DNA of 34,559 nt from an uncultured Caryophanales bacterium (GTDB lineage: Bacteria; Bacillota_I; Bacilli_A; RF39; UBA660): assembly GCA_946544685.1 (NCBI GenBank), contig CAMNML010000009.1, positions 1 through 34,559 of the forward strand, written 5' to 3'. Position 1 is the stretch's first letter, and each line of letters starts with the position of its first letter. The notes below the pieces were generated by a model. The model did no database searches. It was not told where the DNA came from and saw only the letters and a list, made by a program, of their open reading frames with translations. Below, piece after piece: positions 15,298-24,017 of this stretch. A program made the position numbers and the translations under genes.

Positions 15298-16266
15298 ATG
15301 GAAGAGTTGTACAAAGATATACTAAACGCATTAAACAAAATACCAACAATTGAAATAAGAAAAAAACAAGAAAATGAAAAAATAAGCTTACTTGAACCAT
15401 ACATAAAAAAAATAATAAATCCAAAAACAGATAAAAAAGAAAGACAAGAAATAATAGAAAAACTCAAAAATGAAATAGAAGAAATAAGCAAAACAAGTCG
15501 TTTAAGAATTGAAAAAATAATAAAAGATGGAAAAATAGACAATAAAGAACTAAACATCGCATTAGAAATAATATATGACACACCAAAAAGCAAACACATT
15601 TTTGAACAAATAGGAAAATATAGAGAAAGCAACTATAAATTATCACTAACTATAAACAACATAAAAGAAAAAGAAAATATTAAAAATCAAATTAAAAATT
15701 TAATACAAGAAATAAAAAATACACAAGAAAAACCATACTCTAAAAATCTTATAAAAAACATAATAGAAAAACAAAAAAGAAAAAAGAAAATAAATAATAT
15801 TAAACAAGAACTAATACACCTTATAAAAAAAATAATAAAGGATAAAAATGAATTAGAAGAATTAGAAAAAATTATAAATCAAAAAAAATTAAATACAAAT
15901 AAACTAAATGAAATAATAGAAGAAAAAATAGAAAACATTATAAAACAATTAGAGCACGAAAAAAAAAGAATTACAAAAGAAAACTCTGAAAATTACTCAT
16001 CAATAAGAATTGAAAAAGAAACACTAGATAGAATAATAAACTTAGATAAAAACGACTATCTATCATTTATAGCTCAAAATAATTTCAGAAAAAATAAAAT
16101 GAAAAAAAATGAATTTATATCAAGAATAATATTAATTATAAAATTTATAGAATTAGTAGAAAGTGATAATGTAGAAGCATTAAATGAATTAGCGCAATTA
16201 ATAGAACAAAGAAACAAACTAAATCAAATAGCAAATGATACAAAAGAACATCAAAGAAAAAGATAA
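15298..16266 (+). CDS. Lys/Glu/Ile/Asn-rich coiled-coil protein of unknown function
   Basis: A 322-residue protein that I do not recognise. Composition is dominated by K, E, I and N, and long stretches (roughly 30-75, 105-240) have heptad-like spacing of Ile/Leu expected of coiled coils. There is no signal peptide or membrane helix and no nucleotide-binding motif, so it is probably a cytoplasmic structural or scaffold protein. It begins two bases after the mutS stop, with GAGGAGATAAA about 11 bp before ATG 15298, so it is almost certainly co-transcribed with mutS, in a position where mutL is often found. It shares no recognisable MutL motif (no GHKL ATPase signature). Extreme A-richness alone could drive the K/N/I content. 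Confidence 0.7.
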   Translation: MEELYKDILNALNKIPTIEIRKKQENEKISLLEPYIKKIINPKTDKKERQEIIEKLKNEIEEISKTSRLRIEKIIKDGKIDNKELNIALEIIYDTPKSKHIFEQIGKYRESNYKLSLTINNIKEKENIKNQIKNLIQEIKNTQEKPYSKNLIKNIIEKQKRKKKINNIKQELIHLIKKIIKDKNELEELEKIINQKKLNTNKLNEIIEEKIENIIKQLEHEKKRITKENSENYSSIRIEKETLDRIINLDKNDYLSFIAQNNFRKNKMKKNEFISRIILIIKFIELVESDNVEALNELAQLIEQRNKLNQIANDTKEHQRKR

Positions 16267-16282
16267 TACTTTTTCTTTTTTT
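16253..16282 (+). terminator. Intrinsic terminator of the mutS operon
   Basis: AAAGAAAAAG (16253-16262) pairs with CTTTTTCTTT (16269-16278) around ATAATA, which contains the stop TAA (16264-16266), followed by T to 16282. Confidence 0.75.
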
Positions 16283-16313
16283 CATATTATGATAAAATAT
16301 ATATGGTGATTTT

Positions 16314-16727
16314 ATGGAACAAACAAATAGAAGTGAATTAAGAAAAAAAATAATGACAATTTTATATCAAATAAACATATATGAACAAAATAAAATAGAA
16401 TATGATATAGAAAAAGTAATAAAAGAAGTATCAGAAATAGAAAATGAATTTATAAAAGATACTGTATATGGTGTAGTTACATATAAAAATGAAATAGATG
16501 AGTTGGCTAATAAACATTTAAAAGATTGGACAATAAATAGACTAGGAAATACAGATCAGTCAATACTAAGAATAGGTATATATGAACTAGTATATACAGA
16601 CACTCCAGCAGTAGTCGCAATAAATGAAGCAATCGAACTAGCTAAACTATATAGCGATGATGATGTAAGAAAAATGATAAATGCGACACTAGATAAAATC
16701 TATCACGAAAGAGAAGACAATGAATAA
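16314..16727 (+). CDS. nusB: Transcription antitermination factor NusB
   Basis: A 137-residue all-helical protein of standard length. It opens with NRSELRKKIMTILYQINIYEQN, then FIKDTVYGVV, WTINRLGNTDQSILRIGIYEL and the strongly conserved VVAINEAIELAKLYSDDD near the end. NusB with NusE binds boxA in rRNA leaders to prevent premature termination. GGTGATTTT precedes ATG 16314, and GATAAAATATAT just upstream offers a -10 box. The gene overlaps xseA by 8 bp (ATGAATAA). The nusB-xseA-xseB-spoIVB order is a classic neighbourhood of OLE RNA loci. Confidence 0.95.
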   Translation: MEQTNRSELRKKIMTILYQINIYEQNKIEYDIEKVIKEVSEIENEFIKDTVYGVVTYKNEIDELANKHLKDWTINRLGNTDQSILRIGIYELVYTDTPAVVAINEAIELAKLYSDDDVRKMINATLDKIYHEREDNE

Positions 16728-17991
16728 AGATAAATACTTAACAGTAGGAGCCTTAACTAGATACATAAAATATAAAATAGATAACGATGAACATCTAAAA
16801 ACAGTATTCTTAAAAGGTGAAATATCAAACTTTAAAATGCACTCTACAGGACATATGTACTTCTCAATAAAAGATGAAACAAGTAAAATAAACGCAATAA
16901 TGTTTTCAAGAGACGCAAAAAATGTAACATTTGAGCCAAAAGAAGGAACAAAAGTACTAGTTGTAGGAAGAATAAGTGTATATGAATCAACTGGTAACTA
17001 TCAAATATACGTATCAGAAATGATAGAAGACGGTGTAGGTAACTTATATATTGCTTTTGAAAAACTAAAAGAAAAGCTATCAAAAGAAGGACTTTTTGAC
17101 GATAGATATAAAAAGAAAATACCAAAAATGCCAAAAAAAATAGGAATAATTACCGCACCAACAGGAGCAGCAATAAAAGATATCTTATCAACTATAAAAA
17201 GAAGATATCCAATATGTGAAACAATATTATTTCCAAGTTTAGTACAAGGAGATAACGCTAAAGAAGATATAGTTAAAAATCTAAAAATCGCAAATACATA
17301 TGACTTAGATGTAATTATATTAGGTAGAGGTGGAGGATCAATAGAAGACCTTTGGCCATTTAATGAAGAAATAGTCGTAAGAGAAATATTTGCATCACGT
17401 ATACCAATAATAAGCGCTGTAGGACATGAAGTAGACTTTACAATAGCTGACTTTGTAGCAGACCTAAGAGCGCCAACACCAACAGGAGCAGCAGAAATGG
17501 CAGTACCTAATATGATAGACATAATAAATCATATAAAACAATTAACAATAAGACTAAATGAAAGCTTAAATAAAAAAATAAAATTAGAAAAAATAAATCT
17601 AGAAAAATCAAAAAACTCAATTGTAATTAAAAATCCAATGGTTATGATTGATAATAAAAAGCAAAAAATAGATCTAATTAAAGAATCAGTAATACGTATA
17701 CTAAACTTAAAACTAGAAAATAATAAAAATAAACTAGAAAAAATAAAACAAAACTATATATTAAATAATCCAGAAGTAATATATAAAGAAAAACAAAATA
17801 AACTATTAAACTTAATAGAAAAACTAGAACTAGTAAATCCACTAGGAGTACTAAAAAGAGGATACTCAATAACTAAACAAGAAAACAAAGTAATAACAAA
17901 AATAAAAGATATCAAAAAAACAAAACCATTAATAATAAAACTACAAGATGGAGAAATTGAAACAGAAATAAAAAACATAAAGGAGGATTAA
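16720..17991 (+). CDS. xseA: Exodeoxyribonuclease VII large subunit
   Basis: A 423-residue catalytic subunit of ExoVII, which degrades single-stranded DNA from both ends without ATP. The N-terminal OB fold is seen in FLKGEISNFKMHSTGHMYFS and KVLVVGRISVYESTGNYQIYV. The catalytic core has IGIITAPTGAAIKDIL, VIILGRGGGSIEDLWPFNEE, and the long conserved block SAVGHEVDFTIADFVADLRA followed by PTPTGAAE. A coiled-coil region (~270-370) for XseB binding follows, then GVLKRGYSI. It starts within the last codons of nusB and ends exactly where xseB begins. Confidence 0.96.
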   Translation: MNKDKYLTVGALTRYIKYKIDNDEHLKTVFLKGEISNFKMHSTGHMYFSIKDETSKINAIMFSRDAKNVTFEPKEGTKVLVVGRISVYESTGNYQIYVSEMIEDGVGNLYIAFEKLKEKLSKEGLFDDRYKKKIPKMPKKIGIITAPTGAAIKDILSTIKRRYPICETILFPSLVQGDNAKEDIVKNLKIANTYDLDVIILGRGGGSIEDLWPFNEEIVVREIFASRIPIISAVGHEVDFTIADFVADLRAPTPTGAAEMAVPNMIDIINHIKQLTIRLNESLNKKIKLEKINLEKSKNSIVIKNPMVMIDNKKQKIDLIKESVIRILNLKLENNKNKLEKIKQNYILNNPEVIYKEKQNKLLNLIEKLELVNPLGVLKRGYSITKQENKVITKIKDIKKTKPLIIKLQDGEIETEIKNIKED

Positions 17992-18216
17992 ATGGAAAAA
18001 ACTCAATCATTTGAAGAAAATATAAAAGAATTAGAAACAATAATTGAAGAACTAGAAAAAGGAGAAATAGATCTAGACTCATCAATTGAAAAATATACAA
18101 AAGCAATGAAACTAATATCTACATGTGAAAAAAAACTAAATGAAGTAGAAGAAAAAGTAAATAAAATACTAAACGATGGAAAACTAGAAGATTTTTCTAT
18201 TGAAGAAAATGCCTAA
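17992..18216 (+). CDS. xseB: Exodeoxyribonuclease VII small subunit
   Basis: A 74-residue helical hairpin protein that wraps the XseA coiled coil to form active ExoVII. Family pattern: QSFEENIKELETIIEELEKG then DLDSSIEKYTKAMKLI and CEKKLNEVEEKV. The ribosome binding site AAAGGAGG lies inside the end of xseA and ATG 17992 follows the xseA stop without a gap, ensuring stoichiometric coupled synthesis. Confidence 0.95.
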   Translation: MEKTQSFEENIKELETIIEELEKGEIDLDSSIEKYTKAMKLISTCEKKLNEVEEKVNKILNDGKLEDFSIEENA

Positions 18217-18230
18217 TATGGCATCTTTTT
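18209..18230 (+). terminator. Probable terminator after xseB
   Basis: ATGCC (18209-18213) and GGCAT (18220-18224) form a short GC-containing stem around TAATAT, which includes the xseB stop, followed by C and T 18226-18231. The stem is short, so read-through into spoIVB is plausible. Confidence 0.55.
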
Positions 18231-18296
18231 TCATATATAAGATATAAAGTTAAGTCAATAATAATAATGTAGTTTGCCAAAAAGGAGTTGTTGTTA

Positions 18297-19268
18297 GTGT
18301 TAAAAAAATTAAAAATTAAATTTTTAATACTCCTAACATCCCTTATTATGCCCATTTCTATATTAGCTTATTCTGATTACATAATACCAGGTGGAGAAAA
18401 CATAGGAATAGAAATTAAATCAAAAGGCGTAATGGTAGTTGGACTATATGAAGTAAACGGAAAATATCTAACAAAAGACTTAAAAATAGGAGATATGATA
18501 ACAAAAATAAACGACCAAAAAGTAGAAACAATAGATGATATGACAAAAATAATAGGAAGTTCAAACGAAACAATAAAAATAAATTACATAAGAGACAACA
18601 AAGAAGAAACAACAACAATGAATCTCGTAAAAGACGAAAACAACATCTATAAAACAGGTCTATACGTAAAAGACGAAATAAAAGGAATCGGAACACTAAC
18701 ATTTATAGACCCAAACACTAAACTTTTTGGAGCGCTAGGACACGAAATAATAGAAAAATCAACAGGGCAAATCCTAGAAGTAAAAGACGGAAAAATCTAT
18801 AATTCAAAAGTTACCAATATAGAGCCAAGTAGAGATGGAAATCCAGGAGAAAAAAACGCAATATTCAAAGATGAAATAGGAGAAATAAAAGAAAACACAA
18901 ATAAAGGAATATTTGGAGAATATAAAGAAAAACTTCCAGAAAAGAAAAAATATAAAGTAGCCAATCAAAATGAAATAAAAACAGGAGCAGCAAAAATACT
19001 AACAGTATTAAATGACGAAGAAGTAAAAGAATATAAAATAGAAATATTAAAAATCTCCGATAAAAACGAAAAAACAAAAAATTTACTATTTGAAATAACC
19101 GATAAAGAATTACTTGAAACTACAGGAGGAATAGTTCAAGGAATGAGTGGTTCACCAATAATACAAGATGACTATATAATAGGCGCAGTAACGCATGTAG
19201 TTGTAGATTCACCAACAAAAGGATACGGAATATTTATAACAAATATGTTAGAAGAAGCTGAAAACTAG
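18297..19268 (+). CDS. spoIVB: SpoIVB-like S55 family signalling serine protease
   Basis: A 323-residue protein with an N-terminal signal/anchor helix (~8-25), a PDZ domain (~38-110, with LKIGDMITKINDQKV), and an S55 protease domain. Catalytic candidates are His149 in GALGHEI, Asp269 and Ser284 in GMSGSP. The Asp-Ser spacing of 15 equals that of B. subtilis SpoIVB (Asp363/Ser378). TKGYGIFITNML closes the domain. In spore formers SpoIVB is secreted from the forespore and triggers SpoIVFB-dependent sigma-K activation. It is shorter than the ~425-residue Bacillus protein, mostly in the region before the PDZ. GTG 18297 lies 9 bp after AAAGGAG. The TTGs at 18288 and 18291 are too close to it. It sits after nusB-xseA-xseB, as in OLE-bearing Bacillota. 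Confidence 0.88.
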   Translation: MLKKLKIKFLILLTSLIMPISILAYSDYIIPGGENIGIEIKSKGVMVVGLYEVNGKYLTKDLKIGDMITKINDQKVETIDDMTKIIGSSNETIKINYIRDNKEETTTMNLVKDENNIYKTGLYVKDEIKGIGTLTFIDPNTKLFGALGHEIIEKSTGQILEVKDGKIYNSKVTNIEPSRDGNPGEKNAIFKDEIGEIKENTNKGIFGEYKEKLPEKKKYKVANQNEIKTGAAKILTVLNDEEVKEYKIEILKISDKNEKTKNLLFEITDKELLETTGGIVQGMSGSPIIQDDYIIGAVTHVVVDSPTKGYGIFITNMLEEAEN

Positions 19269-19280
19269 CTTCTTCTTTTT
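19251..19280 (+). terminator. Intrinsic terminator after spoIVB
   Basis: GAAGAAGCT (19251-19259) pairs with AGCTTCTTC (19267-19275) around GAAAACT, then T 19276-19280. The stop codon TAG (19266-19268) spans the loop and the second arm. Confidence 0.85.
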
Positions 19281-19370
19281 AAAAGTATTGATTAAATTAA
19301 AAAATAAATGCTAAAATAAACATAAAGAACAAAAAGGAAAAATATGAATAAAATAGAATAGGTGAATAAA

Positions 19371-20270
19371 ATGGAAAGTATATTTAAAGGTTCAGGAGTA
19401 GCGCTTGTAACTCCATTTAATAAAGATGGTGAAGTAGATTATAAAAAATTAAAAGAATTAATAGACTTTCAAATTGAAAACGAAACAGACGCAATAATAA
19501 TATGCGGAACAACAGGAGAATCAGCAACACTATCAGAGAGCGAACATAAAAATGTAATAGAAGCATGCATACACTATACAAAAGGAAGAATACCAGTAAT
19601 AGCAGGAACAGGTTCAAACAATACAAAAACCGCAATAGAACTTTCAAAAGAAGCAGAAGGAATGGGTGCCGATGGGCTATTAATTGTGACACCATATTAT
19701 AATAAACCAACGCAAGATGGATTATTTAAACACTATACAGCTATCGCAAAAGAAACAAGTATACCAATAATACTATATAATGTTCCAGGTAGAACTAGTG
19801 TAAACTTATTACCAGAAACAGTAAAGAAAATAGTAGAAGAAAATCCTAATATAATCGCAATAAAAGAAGCATCAGGAAATCTAGAACAAATAGAAGCACT
19901 AAAAGAAATAAAAGAAAAACTAAATGGAAAGTTCGACATATACTCTGGAAACGATGATCAAACATATGATATACTAGAACTAGGCGGAATAGGAGTTATA
20001 TCAGTTTTAGCTAATATCTTGCCAAAAGAAACACATAATATGGTAATGGACTATTTAAATGGCAATAAAACAAGAAGTAAAGAGCAACAAATAAAACTAT
20101 TAAGTCTTATAAAAGCACTTTTCTCAAAAACAAACCCAATACCAGTTAAAAAAGCACTAGAACTAATGAAAAAAATAGAAGGTACACTAAGACTACCATT
20201 AACTGAATTACCAGATGAACAAACAAAAAAATTGATAAAAGAAATGAAAAATAACGGAATAGAATTTTAG
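19371..20270 (+). CDS. dapA: 4-hydroxy-tetrahydrodipicolinate synthase
   Basis: A 299-residue TIM-barrel lyase/aldolase that condenses pyruvate with aspartate semialdehyde at the entry to the diaminopimelate/lysine branch, which feeds peptidoglycan and, in spore formers, dipicolinate. Motifs: GVALVTPF, CGTTGESATLSESEH, PYYNKPTQDGL, YNVPGRTSVNL with the catalytic Tyr, Schiff-base Lys165 in IAIKEASGNLEQ, and YSGNDDQT. ATG 19371 follows TAGGTGAATAAA, the usual signal here. The in-frame GTG at 19362 lies within that signal. It is not next to asd, dapB or lysC. Its 3' end overlaps the convergent flippase gene by four bases. Confidence 0.94.
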   Translation: MESIFKGSGVALVTPFNKDGEVDYKKLKELIDFQIENETDAIIICGTTGESATLSESEHKNVIEACIHYTKGRIPVIAGTGSNNTKTAIELSKEAEGMGADGLLIVTPYYNKPTQDGLFKHYTAIAKETSIPIILYNVPGRTSVNLLPETVKKIVEENPNIIAIKEASGNLEQIEALKEIKEKLNGKFDIYSGNDDQTYDILELGGIGVISVLANILPKETHNMVMDYLNGNKTRSKEQQIKLLSLIKALFSKTNPIPVKKALELMKKIEGTLRLPLTELPDEQTKKLIKEMKNNGIEF

Positions 20271-20280
20271 CTATTCCGTT
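20253..20280. terminator. Bidirectional terminator shared by dapA and the convergent flippase gene
   Basis: AACGGAATAG (20253-20262) pairs with CTATTCCGTT (20271-20280) around AATTTTAG. Both convergent stop codons lie inside or beside the loop. The T run on the + side and A run on the - side give weak U tracts in each direction. Confidence 0.78.
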
Positions 20281-21565
20281 TTAAATTATTTTTAACCTTA
20301 AAATAATCATAAAAAGTAACAAATATAATATTAACGCAAGTTGCCATTACAAGTCCCCACATACCAATATGAATACAACATCCAATAACTAAAACAATAC
20401 TTCTTATAATCATCCCAAATAAAGTTCCCATCATAGAATCCTTCGCACAACCCATAGCCTGTAAACTACTACTAATAGGAGACTGAATATAATGAAGTAA
20501 ACAAATAACACTCATAACCCTAATATAAGGAATACCTAAATTAGTATTATATATAAACTTAAGAGGAACACTAGGAATAAATAAAAACACTAAAGTACAA
20601 GGAATACCAATTAATAAAGAAAAAAATATCCCTTGTTTTATCTTTTTCTTAGTAAAACTATAATTACCACGAGAATAATTATAACTAATAACAGGAATAA
20701 TAGCCTGACTAATAGCTAAAGAAAAAAAAGAAGGAAGAAGTACTAAAGGCATAACATATCCATTAATAATACCATACTCATTAATAATAAAACTATTAGA
20801 ATATCCACTTTTAAGTAAAAAGAAAGTCATTATAATAGGCTCAAAAAAATATCCAATATTTCCAATCAATCTACTACCAGTAGTAGGTAAACTAATACCT
20901 AATATATCCTTCATATTATTTCTATCAAATACTAAATCAGACTTTTTAATTTTAAAATTATGAGGTAAAAAGAAAAATAAAACAAAAATGCTAGAAAGTT
21001 CACTAAAAATGTTAGATAAAACGACAAAAGCGATCGCATACTCTATACCCTTATTTAAAAAATAAGGAACACCTAAAAAAATAACAATTAACCTAACCAA
21101 ATCCTCAGTAACATTAGAAACAACATGAGGAATCATTTTCTGCTTTCCAAAAAAATAACCTCTTAAAATACTAGAAATACTAATAAAAGGAAGAACAAAA
21201 CCAATACACATAATACCATATCTAATCCTAGGTTCATGAAGCAAACTATTAGAAATAAATCCACTAAAAAACAAAAGAAAAAACAAAATTAAAACATTAA
21301 CAAAAATAGTAATAGGAAAACATAAAAAAACAATATTCTTATTATTACGAGAATCTTCAGAAACAAGCTTAGAAACAGAAATAGGAAGACCTAAAGAAGC
21401 AAGAGAAATTAAAAGCATAAAAGTAGGACTAACAAGCATATACATTCCTATCCCACTAGTACCAAGAAGTCTAGTCATAACAATCTTAATAAACATTCCA
21501 ATAATCTTAGTAATAAACCCACCAATAATTAAAATAAAAGTAGACTTAACGAATTTATTCTTCAT
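20267..21565 (-). CDS. SpoVB/MurJ-like polysaccharide flippase (MOP superfamily)
   Basis: A 432-residue polytopic membrane protein with about 12-14 helices. Its opening, STFILIIGGFITKIIGM and MTRLLGTSGIGMYMLV, followed by SLGLPISVSKLVSE, is characteristic of the SpoVB/YtgP group of Bacillota. Members flip undecaprenyl-linked sugars such as lipid II across the membrane, and SpoVB itself serves spore cortex synthesis. Family members are usually 500 or more residues, so this is on the short side. The start ATG 21565-21563 is preceded by AAAGGGGGA. It is divergent from comN, its neighbour in Bacillus too. Synonymous codons end mainly in T (ATT for Ile, AAG for Lys), the reverse of the + strand genes. 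Confidence 0.85.
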   Translation of the reverse strand: MKNKFVKSTFILIIGGFITKIIGMFIKIVMTRLLGTSGIGMYMLVSPTFMLLISLASLGLPISVSKLVSEDSRNNKNIVFLCFPITIFVNVLILFFLLFFSGFISNSLLHEPRIRYGIMCIGFVLPFISISSILRGYFFGKQKMIPHVVSNVTEDLVRLIVIFLGVPYFLNKGIEYAIAFVVLSNIFSELSSIFVLFFFLPHNFKIKKSDLVFDRNNMKDILGISLPTTGSRLIGNIGYFFEPIIMTFFLLKSGYSNSFIINEYGIINGYVMPLVLLPSFFSLAISQAIIPVISYNYSRGNYSFTKKKIKQGIFFSLLIGIPCTLVFLFIPSVPLKFIYNTNLGIPYIRVMSVICLLHYIQSPISSSLQAMGCAKDSMMGTLFGMIIRSIVLVIGCCIHIGMWGLVMATCVNIIFVTFYDYFKVKNNLKRNS

Positions 21566-21649
21566 AGTTCCCCCTTTGTAAAAATATATGCAATAAAACT
21601 TTAAAAATAATTAAATTTGTTTTATAATAAATATATCGGAGGTGTTAAA

Positions 21650-21877
21650 ATGATAGAATTTAATAACTTACAAGAACTAAAAACAAGAATAACACCAGCA
21701 CTAAACACAAAAGTAAAAGAAATAAATAGTTATGTAACAGAAGAAGACATATGGAACTACTTAAAACTAAAATGGAAAAAAGAAACAAATTTAACACTAT
21801 ATGATATAATTAATGATATAATTAATTTAAAAAAAGAAGTTATAGAAGAATACGTAAGGAGTGAGGCAAATGACTAA
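21650..21877 (+). CDS. comN: ComN-like post-transcriptional regulator
   Basis: A 75-residue protein matching the small Post_transc_reg family: LKTRITPALNTKVKEI, then EEDIWNYLKLKWKK and LYDIINDIINLKKEVIEEYV. In B. subtilis ComN acts post-transcriptionally on comE mRNA and localises with DivIVA. ATG 21650 follows CGGAGGTG. An upstream TTG extension overlaps the promoter region (TTTATAATA). The gene lies next to the spoVB-like gene and overlaps relA by 8 bp. The same spoVB, comN, ..., relA neighbourhood exists in Bacillus, which strengthens a call based on a short sequence. Confidence 0.78.
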   Translation: MIEFNNLQELKTRITPALNTKVKEINSYVTEEDIWNYLKLKWKKETNLTLYDIINDIINLKKEVIEEYVRSEAND

Positions 21878-24017
21878 AGTAAACGAAAACATTGACTTTA
21901 ATATGTTATTAGATAAAATCAAAACATACAATAAAAACAAAGAACAACTAAAAATGATACAAAAAGCATACAATCTAGCAGAAGAAAAACACCATGGTCA
22001 ATTTAGAAAAAGTGGAGAAGCATATATAATCCATCCTTTAAATGTTGCGTACATCTTAACAGATATTAAAGCAGACTATGAAACAATATGTGCAGCAATA
22101 CTTCATGACACAATAGAAGATACCGATGTAACGCTAGATGACTTAGAAAAAGAATTCACGCATACAGTTAGAATACTTGTTGATGGTGTAACAAAAATAA
22201 ATAAATTAGACCTAGGAGCAGACAAAGACGCAGAAATCGCAACACAAAGAAAAATCCTAGTAGGAATGACAGAAGATGTAAGAGTAATAATACTTAAAAT
22301 GGCAGATAGACTCCACAACTTAAGAACACTATGGGCTCTACAACCACATAGACAAAAATATAATGCAAAAGAAACACTAGATATCTTAGTTCCAATCGCA
22401 CATAGACTTGGTATGTATAAAATAAAAGGAGAACTAGAAGACTTATCACTTAGATACTACAAACCAGACGTATACTTCGGAATAGTAGAAGCACTAAATA
22501 AAACAAAACAAGAAAGAGATACAATAGTAAATGATATGCTAAAAAGCGTATCAGAGCTATTAAAGCAAAACGGAATAAAACATGAAATAAAAGGAAGAGC
22601 AAAATCAATATACAGTATCTATAAAAAAATGGATAAAGGAAAAAGCTTCAGCGATATCTACGATTTAAATGCACTTAGAGTATTTGTAAAGACAGTTCCA
22701 GAATGTTATCAAGCACTAGGAATAATACACTCAAAATACACACCTAAACCAAAAAGATTCAAAGACTATGTCGCAATGCCAAAAAGTAATGGATATCAAT
22801 CACTACACACAACAGTATTCGGAAACAATGGATACCTATTCGAAATACAAATAAGAACATATGAAATGGATCAAATAGCAGAAAATGGAATCGCATCTCA
22901 CTGGTCATATAAAGAAGGGTTAAAAACTCAAACAAAAGACCTAATGGAACAAAAATTAGAATTCTTTAAAAGTATAATGGAACTTCAAGAAGAAAATGAT
23001 GAACACTTTATAGAAACAGTAAAACAAGACATATTTGAAAACACAATATATGTATTTACACCAAACGGAAAAATAATAGAACTACCGCAAGGATCAACAC
23101 CAATAGACTTCGCATACAAAGTACATACAGATATTGGAAATACAATGGTAGGCGCAATAGTAAATGATAATATTGTACCACTTACATACGAACTAAAAAC
23201 AAATGACATAGTAAAAATAAACACAAGTAAAAAATCAACACCATCAAGAGAATGGCTCAATATCGCAAAAACAACTCAAGCAAAAAATAAAATCAAAAAT
23301 TACTTCAACAAAATAGAAAAAGACGAATCAAGAAAAAAAGGCGAAGAAACACTTAAAGAAGAATTAAGAAGAAAAAAAATAAGTATAACAAGCTTCCTAA
23401 CAGATGAAAACATCCAAAAAATACTAAATGCATATAAATTAAAAGACTTAGATGATTTATATATAAATATAGGAAATAATAAACTTATAACAGGTTCAAT
23501 AATAAATATAATAATAAAAGAAGAAAAAACAAAAGAAGAAGTAGTTCTAGACAAAATACAAAATAAAGTAGTAAAACAAATAAATGTTAAACAAGACATA
23601 ATAGTAGAAGGAATAGACAATATAAAAATAAATATTGCTTCATGCTGTAATCCTGTACCAGGAGAAAACATACTAGGATATATCACAAAAGGAAACGGAA
23701 TATCAATTCATAGAGAAACATGTCCAAATGTAAGAAACACAGAAGAAAGAATAATAAACGTAAATTGGAATGAAGGAATAGAAAAAAAATATCCAACAGA
23801 ACTACTTATAACAGCAAACAAAACAGATAATATATTAGTAGAAATAATATCAAAAACAACAAACAACAATATAGTAGTAAGTAGTATAAATACACTAAGT
23901 GAAAACTCAAGATATAAACTATCAATACTAGTAGAAAATATAGAGCTATTAAACAAATTCATAAACGACCTATATACAATAAAAGAAATACAAGGAGTAG
24001 AAAGACTTATAAAATGA
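21870..24017 (+). CDS. relA: Bifunctional (p)ppGpp synthetase/hydrolase
   Basis: A 715-residue long RSH protein of normal length. HD hydrolase domain: HGQFRKSGEAYIIHP, ILHDTIEDTD, and MADRLHNLRTL. The intact HD residues suggest active hydrolase. Synthetase domain: GRAKSIYSIYKKM, FKDYVAMPKSNGYQSLHTTV, and FEIQIRT. Then TGS (IYVFTPNGKIIELPQGSTP), the Cys-rich conserved region (IASCCNPVPGENILGYI, HRETCPN) and a C-terminal ACT domain. It makes and removes the stringent-response alarmone at the ribosome. AAGGAGTGAGG precedes ATG 21870, within the end of comN, and the stop overlaps the dtd start (ATGA). Confidence 0.95.
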   Translation: MTKVNENIDFNMLLDKIKTYNKNKEQLKMIQKAYNLAEEKHHGQFRKSGEAYIIHPLNVAYILTDIKADYETICAAILHDTIEDTDVTLDDLEKEFTHTVRILVDGVTKINKLDLGADKDAEIATQRKILVGMTEDVRVIILKMADRLHNLRTLWALQPHRQKYNAKETLDILVPIAHRLGMYKIKGELEDLSLRYYKPDVYFGIVEALNKTKQERDTIVNDMLKSVSELLKQNGIKHEIKGRAKSIYSIYKKMDKGKSFSDIYDLNALRVFVKTVPECYQALGIIHSKYTPKPKRFKDYVAMPKSNGYQSLHTTVFGNNGYLFEIQIRTYEMDQIAENGIASHWSYKEGLKTQTKDLMEQKLEFFKSIMELQEENDEHFIETVKQDIFENTIYVFTPNGKIIELPQGSTPIDFAYKVHTDIGNTMVGAIVNDNIVPLTYELKTNDIVKINTSKKSTPSREWLNIAKTTQAKNKIKNYFNKIEKDESRKKGEETLKEELRRKKISITSFLTDENIQKILNAYKLKDLDDLYINIGNNKLITGSIINIIIKEEKTKEEVVLDKIQNKVVKQINVKQDIIVEGIDNIKINIASCCNPVPGENILGYITKGNGISIHRETCPNVRNTEERIINVNWNEGIEKKYPTELLITANKTDNILVEIISKTTNNNIVVSSINTLSENSRYKLSILVENIELLNKFINDLYTIKEIQGVERLIK

